NCBI GenBank assembly: GCA_946408865.1
Contig: CAMJTZ010000131.1
Coordinates: 1-5,624 of the forward strand
Direction: 5' to 3'
Length of the DNA: 5,624 bases
Source of the DNA: an uncultured Clostridia bacterium
Lineage (GTDB): Bacteria; Bacillota_A; Clostridia; Christensenellales; Aristaeellaceae
Shown: piece after piece, positions 1 through 5,496 of the stretch
Layout of the letters: every line of letters starts with the position of its first letter
Position numbering within the stretch: the stretch's first letter is position 1
Notes under the pieces: model-generated
Databases searched by the model: none
What the model saw: only the letters and a program-made list of their open reading frames with translations
Told to the model about the DNA's origin: nothing
Position numbers and translations under genes: made by a program

Positions 1-778
1 TGTCCTCGGTGGCCTCGTCTTCCATAACGTCCATGGCGTCGTCGAATGTGACGATGCCGACCATCCGGTTGTCCCCGTCCACGACGGGAATCGCCAGCAG
101 GTTGTATTTGCTCATGGTCTGGGCAACTTCTTCCTGGTCGGTATGAGTCGTTACCGTAATCAGGTTTGACTCCATGATGCTGTCAATCGTCTGCAGGTCG
201 CTCGGCGCCAGCAGCAGACTCTTCACCGATACGGTACCGACAAGGATCCGGTTCTCCAGCACATAGCAGGTATAGATCGTTTCCTTGTCCACGCCGGTCC
301 GGCGGATCCGCAGGATCGCGTCGCCGACCGTCATGTCCGGACTCAGCTTGACATATTCCGTTGTCATGACAGAGCCGGCTGAATTTTCCGGATACTGCAG
401 GATCTCGTTGATTTCCTTGCGCATTTCCGGATCGGACTGAGCCAGAATCCGCTGCACGACATTCGCGGGCATTTCCTCAACGATGTCCACCGCGTCGTCC
501 ACATACAGCTCGTCCATCACCTGGCGCAGTTCGCTGTCGCTGATTCCCCGGATCAGCGCTTCCTGCTGTTCGCTGTCCATTTCAACGAAGCTTTCCGCTG
601 CCAGTTCTTTCGGCAGCAGACGGAAAAGCAGCGGCAGCTTCTCCGGTTCCACGCCGGAAAAGACCGCGGCAATATCAGCGGGGTTCATGGTAATCAGAAC
701 GTCCCGGATCGTTGAATATTTCTTGTCTGACAGCAGAGTGGATAAAGTGTTCTCCATTGTGACAGAATGATCCGCCAT
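1..778 (-). CDS. mgtE: Magnesium transporter MgtE, N-terminal part (runs off the left edge)
   Basis: MgtE is a homodimeric Mg2+ channel/transporter of the inner membrane whose cytosolic half senses Mg2+ and gates the pore. The 259 codons visible begin MADHSVTMENTLSTLLSDKK. Residues about 1-128 form the helical MgtE N domain (typical stretches LPLLFRLLPKELAAESF and DELYVDDAVDIVEEMP). Residues about 137-190 are the first CBS domain, introduced by the family signature ENSAGSVMTTEY. Residues about 200-255 are the second, ending GIVTFDDAMDVMEDEATED. Acidic residues D94, D95, D246, D247, D250, E255, E258 and D259 sit where the T. thermophilus protein binds regulatory Mg2+ (family knowledge). The plug helix and the five-helix membrane domain, roughly 190 residues, lie outside the window. 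The ATG at 778-776 is preceded by GGGAGGGAGC, a good ribosome site. The gene has its own promoter and a long structured leader, suggesting control after transcription starts. No frameshift is seen. Confidence 0.96.
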   Translation of the reverse strand, partial: MADHSVTMENTLSTLLSDKKYSTIRDVLITMNPADIAAVFSGVEPEKLPLLFRLLPKELAAESFVEMDSEQQEALIRGISDSELRQVMDELYVDDAVDIVEEMPANVVQRILAQSDPEMRKEINEILQYPENSAGSVMTTEYVKLSPDMTVGDAILRIRRTGVDKETIYTCYVLENRILVGTVSVKSLLLAPSDLQTIDSIMESNLITVTTHTDQEEVAQTMSKYNLLAIPVVDGDNRMVGIVTFDDAMDVMEDEATED

Positions 779-1008
779 GCTTGCTCCCTCCCACTTACAG
801 GATGATGAAGCCAGCAGTAAGCACACGGTGCATACGGGCAGACGAAGTCCCGCCTAGGAAAATGACGAACGGAGCAGGAACGCCACGGCGCTCAGGTTCC
901 GCAGGCTTCGCCCGACCGGTATGCCGCTGCTACTCCCAGCGTCCATGACATTCCCTCCTTATTGAATTCGATCGCTGTCCTCCCCGGCCGATTCCGGGTT
1001 CGGACCAC
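779..1008 (-). ncRNA. Long structured 5' leader of mgtE, possible riboswitch or attenuator of unassigned class
   Basis: About 230 nt separate the predicted mgtE transcription start from its ATG. On the minus strand I see these stems. GUCC/GGAC plus CCCGG/CCGGG lie within 1005-977. An enclosing helix pairs 936-933 with 874-871 and 929-927 with 877-875. Inside it are three hairpins: 926-917 (CGG/CCG), 914-902 (CGGGC, GAA loop, GCCUG) and 893-878 (GAGCGC/GCGUUC). After it come hairpins 854-837 (7 bp, one bulge) and 831-821 (GCAC/GUGC). No U-run follows the last hairpins, so control by a simple intrinsic terminator is not evident; control of translation or by Rho would fit better. The conserved M-box (ykoK leader) strings are not recognisable. 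GGGAGUAGC at 937-929 resembles the 5' loop of the yybP-ykoY Mn2+ riboswitch, but its partner GCAAGACC-type segment is missing. The function is inferred only from position and folding by eye. Confidence 0.45.
854..946 (-). CDS. Possible 30-residue leader peptide inside the mgtE 5' leader
   Basis: An ATG at 946-944 follows a perfect AAGGAGG (960-954) by 7 nt, a stronger ribosome site than that of mgtE itself. The frame runs 30 codons to TAG at 856-854. The peptide starts MDAGSSSGIPVGRSLRN and ends LSAVAFLLRSSFS: Ser/Gly-rich first, hydrophobic later, with three arginines encoded CGA, CGG and CGT. It has no proline or acidic run like the MgtL/IRAL-type ribosome-destabilising leaders, so the mechanism, if any, is open. 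The same bases can also form four helices, including an enclosing stem. The coding frame may therefore be accidental within a structured RNA, or translation of it may compete with that folding. I do not recognise the peptide family. Confidence 0.35.
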   Translation of the reverse strand: MDAGSSSGIPVGRSLRNLSAVAFLLRSSFS

Positions 1009-1014
1009 TTGATT

Positions 1015-1044
1015 ATTATACGCTTTGCGCTTTTTTAAAGTCAA
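1015..1044 (-). promoter_or_regulatory. Promoter of mgtE
   Basis: TTGACT (1044-1039), an 18-bp spacer, then a perfect TATAAT (1020-1015). The expected start is near 1008, giving the long mgtE leader. The -35 box lies directly against the U-tract side of the preceding gene's terminator, so mgtE appears insulated from read-through and independently transcribed. Confidence 0.82.
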
Positions 1045-1045
1045 G

Positions 1046-1074
1046 AAAAAAAGCGCCTTGCAGAGCGCTTTTTT
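1046..1074 (-). terminator. Intrinsic terminator after the zinc-ribbon membrane protein gene
   Basis: AAGCGC (1070-1065 on the minus strand) pairs with GCGCTT (1056-1051) around an 8-nt loop and is followed by five more T (1050-1046). The A-run on the other side (1074-1071) extends the stem and would make it work on the plus strand too, although no plus-strand gene faces it in this window. It lies about 25 nt after the stop codon at 1098-1100. Confidence 0.88.
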
Positions 1075-1097
1075 CTCCCTGATTTTCCGGTTTTTTA

Positions 1098-1508
1098 TCA
1101 GTCGGCTTCGGAGCAGTTATTCGCCGCAAAGCATTCCCGGCAGACTTTGCGGTAGCGGGTTCCCAGCTGATCCTCAATCCGGGCGCTGATCAGGTCCGTG
1201 GTTCTCCCGCAGATCTCGCACGCGCCGCGCACCGGAGCATTCGCGGAAAGATATTCCGCGTAGGCAGGCTTAGGGATCAGTTTGTTCTCCAGCCGTTCAA
1301 TTTTTACATGCGTATCTCCGATACAGTACAGCACCCAGCCGCACAGCCAGCTCACAACCGGACCGCCGATGGCAATAGCCAGGCAGGGAATCAGCTGCAG
1401 AACCTTTGTCAGATACAGGGCAACGCCCGCGCCGATGGATCCGATAATCCCGACCGTACAAATAACAACAGCCAGTCCCTTTACCTTGCGTCCGATATGT
1501 CTGAACAT
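1098..1508 (-). CDS. Small two-TM membrane protein with C-terminal four-cysteine zinc-ribbon-like domain
   Basis: I do not recognise a named family with a known function. The 136 residues begin with a basic, amphipathic start (MFRHIGRKVKG). Two hydrophobic segments follow at about 11-33 and 37-63, the second with the WLCGWVLYCIGD pattern that many short Firmicutes two-TM proteins show at the end of TM2. A charged helix comes next (about 67-77, HVKIERLENKL). The tail carries CEIC (C97, C100) and CREC (C123, C126), spaced 22 residues apart, a plausible structural Zn2+ site. The basic N-terminus suggests both ends are cytosolic, leaving the zinc ribbon inside. The ATG at 1508-1506 has AAGGGG 9 nt upstream. 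The gene has its own promoter and terminator, so it is probably monocistronic. It may also receive read-through from the upstream enzyme gene, as no terminator is visible between them. Confidence 0.85.
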   Translation of the reverse strand: MFRHIGRKVKGLAVVICTVGIIGSIGAGVALYLTKVLQLIPCLAIAIGGPVVSWLCGWVLYCIGDTHVKIERLENKLIPKPAYAEYLSANAPVRGACEICGRTTDLISARIEDQLGTRYRKVCRECFAANNCSEAD

Positions 1509-1563
1509 CAGATCATTCCCCTTTTCCTGTTTTGATATTCATTTTCCGATGGAATCATTACAA

Positions 1564-1576
1564 ATGATGTTATCAT
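1564..1576. repeat. 13-bp inverted repeat over the -10 box, possible operator
   Basis: ATGAT GTT ATCAT is a perfect 5-bp-arm inverted repeat with a 3-bp centre. It completely covers the TAACAT -10 box of the promoter at 1567-1595. A dimeric repressor bound here would block RNA polymerase, but the arms are short and A+T-rich and no regulator gene is nearby, so chance is a real alternative. Confidence 0.3.
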
Positions 1577-1595
1577 AGATTTCCTTGCTTGTCAA
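1567..1595 (-). promoter_or_regulatory. Promoter of the zinc-ribbon membrane protein gene
   Basis: A perfect TTGACA (1595-1590), a 17-bp spacer, and TAACAT (1572-1567, four of six consensus positions). The expected start is near 1560, giving a leader of about 50 nt. It lies in the 99-base gap after the amylosucrase-type gene. The -10 box is covered by an inverted repeat listed separately. Confidence 0.65.
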
Positions 1596-1607
1596 AGAAA
1601 ACCAGGG

Positions 1608-3452
1608 TCAATACTGATGCAGCAGCCACCGGAAATCCCCGGCGCCGACTTTCACCGTCAGAGCGTCTCCTTCTTTTCCGCTGATGAGATCGGTGTAGGT
1701 TTTTCCGTCCTCCAGCCGGACCGTCTGCGGCTCATCCGCAAAGTTGAACAGCGCCAGCAGCTGTTCCCCGAGGCGGTAACGCCCGATGCCCAGTACATGG
1801 GTGCTGCCGGTTTCCAGCAGCCAGGTATCGCCGTCCGGATCGAAGGCGGCGTGTTCTCTCCGGATCTTTTCCATTTTCCGGATCGCCGCAAACAGCTTTC
1901 CTTCCGGCGTCGTCTTTTTCTTTCGTTTCTCCGCTTTTTCCCAGTCCATGCTTCCCCGGTGCAGGTAACGGCTGTCTGCCTGTTTCAGCGGGTCATCGTG
2001 ATAGCTGTTGTCGTTCTCCTGCGCGATTTCATCCCCGCTGTACAGCACAGGCATCCCGCTCAGTGTGAACATGAACGCATGCAGCATCGCGTCCATCCGG
2101 ATCGCCCCGGACAGCGCGGCCCTGCTGCCGGAAACCCGCGCTGCTTCCACCCCGCACAGGGATGCGGTCGTGCCGCAAAGTCGGGCGTCGCCCAGCCGTG
2201 GATCATCATTGTACAGTTCGCCCCGCGCCGGACTGTTCCCCCACTTCCCTGTCAGGTAATCGTTCAGGAACTTTTTGTGCGGGATTTCCTCCTGCCCGAA
2301 CCGGCGCAGAAATCCGTAGTCCAGTCCCCACCCGATATCGTCGTGGCAGCGCAGATAGTTCAGGAAAGTATAACCGCACGGCAGGCGGAACAGCTGTTCC
2401 ATCTGATGCGCCAGCAGCCGTACGTCTTTGGTGGCAACCGTGTGCCAGACCGTTGCCATGGTCGTCACATTGTACAGCAGGTGGCATTCCGGTTTTTCCG
2501 CCGTTCCGAAATACGGCGCCACCTTGTCCGGTTCCATCACAATTTCACCCAGCAGCAGCGTGCCGGGACATACAATCTCGCAGGCCATGCGCATCATCCG
2601 CACAAGCGTATGCACCTGCGGCAGGTTGCGGCAGGATGTCCCCAGCGCTTTCCAGATATACGGCACAGCATCCAGCCGGATCACATCCACCCCGCAATTG
2701 CACAGGTACAGCATATTGCCGGTCATATCGTTGAAAACTGCCGGATTCATATAGTTCAGGTCCCACTGATACGGATGGAAGGTGGTCATTACCACTTTTC
2801 CCGCTTCCGGGCACCAGGTAAAATTCCCCGGAGCCGTCGCCGGAAACACCTGCGGCACCGTCTGCTCGTAGGCGTTCGGGATCTCCCAGCTGTCATAGAA
2901 GAAATAGCGGTCCTGGTATTCCTTTTCCCCTGACCGTGCACGCCGGGCCCATTCATGGTCCTCGCTCGTGTGGTTCAGGACAAAATCCAGGCATACCGCC
3001 ATCCCGCGCGCATGACATTCTTCCGTCAGCGACCGCAGATCCTCCATGGTGCCCAGTTCCGGCTGTATCTTTCGAAAATCGCTGACGGCGTATCCGCCGT
3101 CGCTCCGGTCCGCGGGGCTTTCCAGCAGCGGCATAAGATGAAGACAGCCGATGCCGCAGTCTTCAATATAGTCCAGCTTTCTCAAGACGCCCTGCAGCGT
3201 TCCGGCAAAAGCTTTCACATACAGCTGCATACCAGTCAGATCACGCCGTCTGTACCAGCCCGGGAATTCTTCCCGCTCCCGGTCCATGGCGCGCAGGGCT
3301 TCCGGCCGTTCCTTCCAGCTGCGGTACAGCATATCCGTAAAGGAATCGTAAGCTATTTCATTGCTGTGGTACAGTTCGAAATACAGCCATTTCAGTTCGT
3401 CCTCATGGCGGCGGAAACGGGTCGCGAATTCCGGTTCCCGGTATTCCCTCAT
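1608..3452 (-). CDS. GH13 amylosucrase-type glucosyltransferase (or sucrose hydrolase)
   Basis: Amylosucrase takes glucose from sucrose, releases fructose and extends an alpha-1,4-glucan without nucleotide sugar; close relatives simply hydrolyse sucrose. Numbered from the upstream GTG (616 residues; the Neisseria enzyme has about 636), an N-terminal helical domain (about 1-75) precedes the (beta/alpha)8 barrel. Its motifs are DFVLNHTSEDHEWA (158-171), VDVIRLDAVPYIWK (nucleophile D263, with R261), LLGEIVMEPDKV (acid/base E305) and NYLRCHDDIGW (H372, D373). A beta domain ends the chain. D120 in SDGGYAV and R497 in DSRYLHRG correspond, from memory, to the D144-R509 salt bridge that gives sucrose specificity in Neisseria amylosucrase; GTSCRNLPQ is also shared. 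There is no signal peptide, and about 15 cysteines fit a cytosolic anaerobe enzyme. GTG at 3458-3456 overlaps the upstream stop by 3 bases, but its AAAGGA site is only 3 nt away. ATG at 3452-3450 is 9 nt from that site and preferred (614 residues). It is coupled to the upstream transporter gene. Confidence 0.9.
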   Translation of the reverse strand: MREYREPEFATRFRRHEDELKWLYFELYHSNEIAYDSFTDMLYRSWKERPEALRAMDREREEFPGWYRRRDLTGMQLYVKAFAGTLQGVLRKLDYIEDCGIGCLHLMPLLESPADRSDGGYAVSDFRKIQPELGTMEDLRSLTEECHARGMAVCLDFVLNHTSEDHEWARRARSGEKEYQDRYFFYDSWEIPNAYEQTVPQVFPATAPGNFTWCPEAGKVVMTTFHPYQWDLNYMNPAVFNDMTGNMLYLCNCGVDVIRLDAVPYIWKALGTSCRNLPQVHTLVRMMRMACEIVCPGTLLLGEIVMEPDKVAPYFGTAEKPECHLLYNVTTMATVWHTVATKDVRLLAHQMEQLFRLPCGYTFLNYLRCHDDIGWGLDYGFLRRFGQEEIPHKKFLNDYLTGKWGNSPARGELYNDDPRLGDARLCGTTASLCGVEAARVSGSRAALSGAIRMDAMLHAFMFTLSGMPVLYSGDEIAQENDNSYHDDPLKQADSRYLHRGSMDWEKAEKRKKKTTPEGKLFAAIRKMEKIRREHAAFDPDGDTWLLETGSTHVLGIGRYRLGEQLLALFNFADEPQTVRLEDGKTYTDLISGKEGDALTVKVGAGDFRWLLHQY

Positions 3453-3454
3453 GC

Positions 3455-5242
3455 TCACTCGTCCTTTTCTTTTTCCTTTTTGGGCAGATAGCGTTCTTCA
3501 AATTCACTGTAGTAAAGATCAAACTGATGCTCATGCGCCTGTTTCAGCGCCCCGGACATCTCATGCACGTCCAGTGCGTTGTCTTCCAGTTCCACCTGTA
3601 CGATCGCGATATTGGAGCAGTGATCGGATACACGCTCAAAGTCTGAAATCAGGTCGTTGAAAACATATCCGTTCCCGATCGTGCATTTGCCTTTCTGCAG
3701 TCTGGCCGTATGCTTTTCCCGCATCCTCCTGCAGATCATGTCGATAACCTGTTCGAGCGGCTCCACCCGGTATGCGGTTTCCGAATCTCCGGTCATGAAA
3801 CTGTCGATTGAAATATGAAGAATCTCTGTAATCGCTTTCTTCAGGTTGTCCATTTCACGGCTGCCTTTGTCAGAGAAGCGTATCTTCTTGTCCCGGATTT
3901 CTTCCGCCCGCTGTGCGATATTCAGCGCGTGATCGCTGATACGCTCCAGGTCTGTAATGGCGCGCAGGTACTGGCTTACGGATTTGTTCTGCGTATCCGT
4001 CATTTCCTGGCCGGTCAGCCGCATCAGGTAACTGCCGATCTTGTCCTCATACCGGTCCACAATGCTTTCAAGGGATTCCACTTCCTGGAAGCCTTTGGGA
4101 TCAAAATTGTCCAGCAGCGCGATCGCCGTATCCATGGAGCGCTCCGCAAGCTCCGCCATTTTGTTCATGGTCAGGCGCGTCTGTTCAACCGCCAGCGTGG
4201 GATAAGCCAGGAAGCGTTCCTCAAGCCGTTTCATATCCTCCGTCTCCGCTTCCTCATGCGGATCGGCCGGAACCAGTTTGATTATCAGTTTCTCAATCAG
4301 CGGGATAAACCAGGCCAGAACAAACACCGTGCTCACACGGAACAGCGTATTGATCAGTGCAATGCTGAACATGTTCATCTTGTTGTCCATGAAATCAAAG
4401 TGCAGCACCGCGTTCAGCCCGTAGAAAACGCCTGCAAACAGGATCACCCGCAGGATTTCAATCACAGGATAGGAAAAAGCCGTCCGGCGTCCTTCCACAG
4501 AGGATCCGATTCCGGAGATGATGACCGGCACGGAAGCGCCGATGGCAATACCGAGAATGATCGGCAGCGTCTCCTCAAAGGTCATCAGCCCTGTACTGCT
4601 CAGCGCCTGCAGAATACCGACGGAAGCGCTGGCGCTCTGCAGGATGGCCGTGAAGGCAAAACCGATCAGGATCCCCAGCAGCGGATTGTTGAAACTGGTC
4701 AGGAAAGAAATGAATCCGGGATCGTCCCGCAGGCCGGAAACCGCGCCGCTCATGGTTTTCATGCCGAACATCAGCACAGCGAAACCCATCAGGATGTCTC
4801 CCACATGAACCAGCGTCTTCTTCTTGCAGATCATCCGCATCAGGATACCCGCCACAGCCGTCATGGCGCTGATTCCTTCCGTGCTCATCAGGGCCAGAGC
4901 CGGTGAAGCCTGGCTTCCGCCCACGCCGCCCAGGCAGATCAGCCAGCCGGTAATGCTGGTGCCGACCACCGCGCCCATGATAACGGAAAGCGCCTGCCGC
5001 AGCTTCATCATCATGGAGTTCACAAAACCGACCGTCATCACGCTCGTTGCTGAGGAGGACTGGATAACAGCCGTAACACCCGTACCGAGCAAAATGCCTC
5101 TCAGCGGTGTTCCGGAAAGCCTGTACAGAATCAGTTCGAGCTTGTTGCCCGCGACCTTTTTCAGGCTGCTTCCCATCAGCGACATTCCGTACAGGAACAT
5201 CGCAACGCCGCCCAGAAGCATGACGATATCTGTAATACTCAT
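3455..5242 (-). CDS. Na+/phosphate cotransporter-family protein with C-terminal PhoU-like domain
   Basis: This inner-membrane protein belongs to the bacterial Na/Pi cotransporter family (NptA/YjbB-like), which moves inorganic phosphate with Na+; some members act in phosphate efflux. At 595 residues it has the full two-part layout. Residues about 1-325 hold the membrane domain with two inverted Na/Pi repeats, marked by VIQSSSATSV (60-69) and ILQSASASVGILQAL (200-214), plus GTSITGW (94-100) and GIAIGASVPV (231-240). Residues about 345-580 form a helical PhoU-like domain with DLERISDHALNIA (431-443) and DFERVSDHCSNIA (534-546), the paired acidic metal-binding repeats. A charged tail rich in K and E ends it. 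The second repeat reads QSASAS rather than QSSSA-. ATG at 5242-5240 has GGAGGG 3 nt upstream and an extended -10 promoter. The stop overlaps or abuts the start of the amylosucrase-type gene. No pst or pho gene is in view, so direction and substrate are family inference. Confidence 0.94.
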   Translation of the reverse strand: MSITDIVMLLGGVAMFLYGMSLMGSSLKKVAGNKLELILYRLSGTPLRGILLGTGVTAVIQSSSATSVMTVGFVNSMMMKLRQALSVIMGAVVGTSITGWLICLGGVGGSQASPALALMSTEGISAMTAVAGILMRMICKKKTLVHVGDILMGFAVLMFGMKTMSGAVSGLRDDPGFISFLTSFNNPLLGILIGFAFTAILQSASASVGILQALSSTGLMTFEETLPIILGIAIGASVPVIISGIGSSVEGRRTAFSYPVIEILRVILFAGVFYGLNAVLHFDFMDNKMNMFSIALINTLFRVSTVFVLAWFIPLIEKLIIKLVPADPHEEAETEDMKRLEERFLAYPTLAVEQTRLTMNKMAELAERSMDTAIALLDNFDPKGFQEVESLESIVDRYEDKIGSYLMRLTGQEMTDTQNKSVSQYLRAITDLERISDHALNIAQRAEEIRDKKIRFSDKGSREMDNLKKAITEILHISIDSFMTGDSETAYRVEPLEQVIDMICRRMREKHTARLQKGKCTIGNGYVFNDLISDFERVSDHCSNIAIVQVELEDNALDVHEMSGALKQAHEHQFDLYYSEFEERYLPKKEKEKDE

Positions 5243-5272
5243 ATTCCCTCCGAAGGTACCGAAATCGGAAAA

Positions 5273-5301
5273 ATTATAGCATGCGCCTTTTCGGATTGCA
5301 A
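5273..5301 (-). promoter_or_regulatory. Promoter of the Na/Pi transporter - amylosucrase-type operon
   Basis: TTGCAA (5301-5296), a 17-bp spacer, and a perfect TATAAT (5278-5273) preceded by TG one base away (an extended -10, TGCTATAAT). The expected start is near 5266, leaving a short leader of about 24 nt that ends in the ribosome site. It faces away from the symporter promoter at 5413-5441. About 110 bp lie between the two -35 boxes, where I see no convincing operator. Confidence 0.78.
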
Positions 5302-5412
5302 TTGTATCCTGCGGCTTTACCTGCAGTTCGTTTCGTTTTTCACGCCCGGTGATTCGTTTGTTTCATCCGCAGCCGCTTTATCATAATAAACAAGAATAGT
5401 ACGAAAGATCTC

Positions 5413-5441
5413 TTGTGCTGCACACTTCCTGCCGATATAAT
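5413..5441 (+). promoter_or_regulatory. Promoter of the PutP-type symporter gene
   Basis: TTGTGC (5413-5418), a 17-bp spacer, and a perfect TATAAT (5436-5441). The start would fall near 5448, at or inside the palindrome CTGTATACAG (5448-5457), which could be an operator but is short. The predicted leader is about 49 nt. Confidence 0.65.
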
Positions 5442-5463
5442 GTCTATCTGTATACAGGATTCA

Positions 5464-5478
5464 ATGAGTGGAACTCAT
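5464..5478 (+). repeat. Hairpin in the symporter leader, just before the ribosome site
   Basis: ATGAGT GGA ACTCAT is a perfect 6-bp stem with a 3-nt loop. It ends a few bases before the AAAGTGGTGA ribosome site at 5481-5490. It does not itself hide that site and is not followed by a T-run, so it is not a terminator. It may stabilise the leader or be accidental. Confidence 0.35.
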
Positions 5479-5496
5479 GGAAAGTGGTGATTTTCT

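Noticed and set aside
483..770. A 95-codon Ser-rich plus-strand frame opposite mgtE
   Set aside because: Serine-rich composition from reversed GAN/NGA codons; mgtE on the other strand explains the bases fully.
929..937. yybP-ykoY Mn2+ riboswitch from the string GGGAGUAGC
   Set aside because: Only the 5' conserved string matches. The ACAUACG-like loop and the GCAAGACC-like 3' strand are not found, so a firm call is not justified.
779..1008. M-box or NiCo riboswitch call for the mgtE leader
   Set aside because: The M-box conserved GGUGAGGCUCCU-like segment is not present. Only one GGACAG-like segment occurs (near 980-975), whereas NiCo riboswitches need several. Kept as unassigned.
1509..1607. 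Terminator after the amylosucrase-type gene
   Set aside because: The only hairpin (1564-1576) has a 5-bp A+T-rich stem and no proper T-run; it coincides with a promoter -10 box instead.
1617..2933. A 438-codon open frame on the plus strand
   Set aside because: It lies wholly antisense to the amylosucrase-type gene, which has full catalytic motifs. Its translation has low-complexity Gln/His/Arg/Pro composition and no domain; it is a by-product of G+C-rich codons.
3815..4906. A 363-codon open frame on the plus strand
   Set aside because: It is antisense to the Na/Pi transporter gene. The translation is rich in His/Gln/Arg with no hydrophobic or catalytic pattern, and there is no ribosome site.
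5309..5376. CTGCGG ... CCGCAG inverted repeat in the divergent intergenic region
   Set aside because: Arms of six bases separated by over 50 bases, with no second conserved element; likely chance in G+C-rich sequence.
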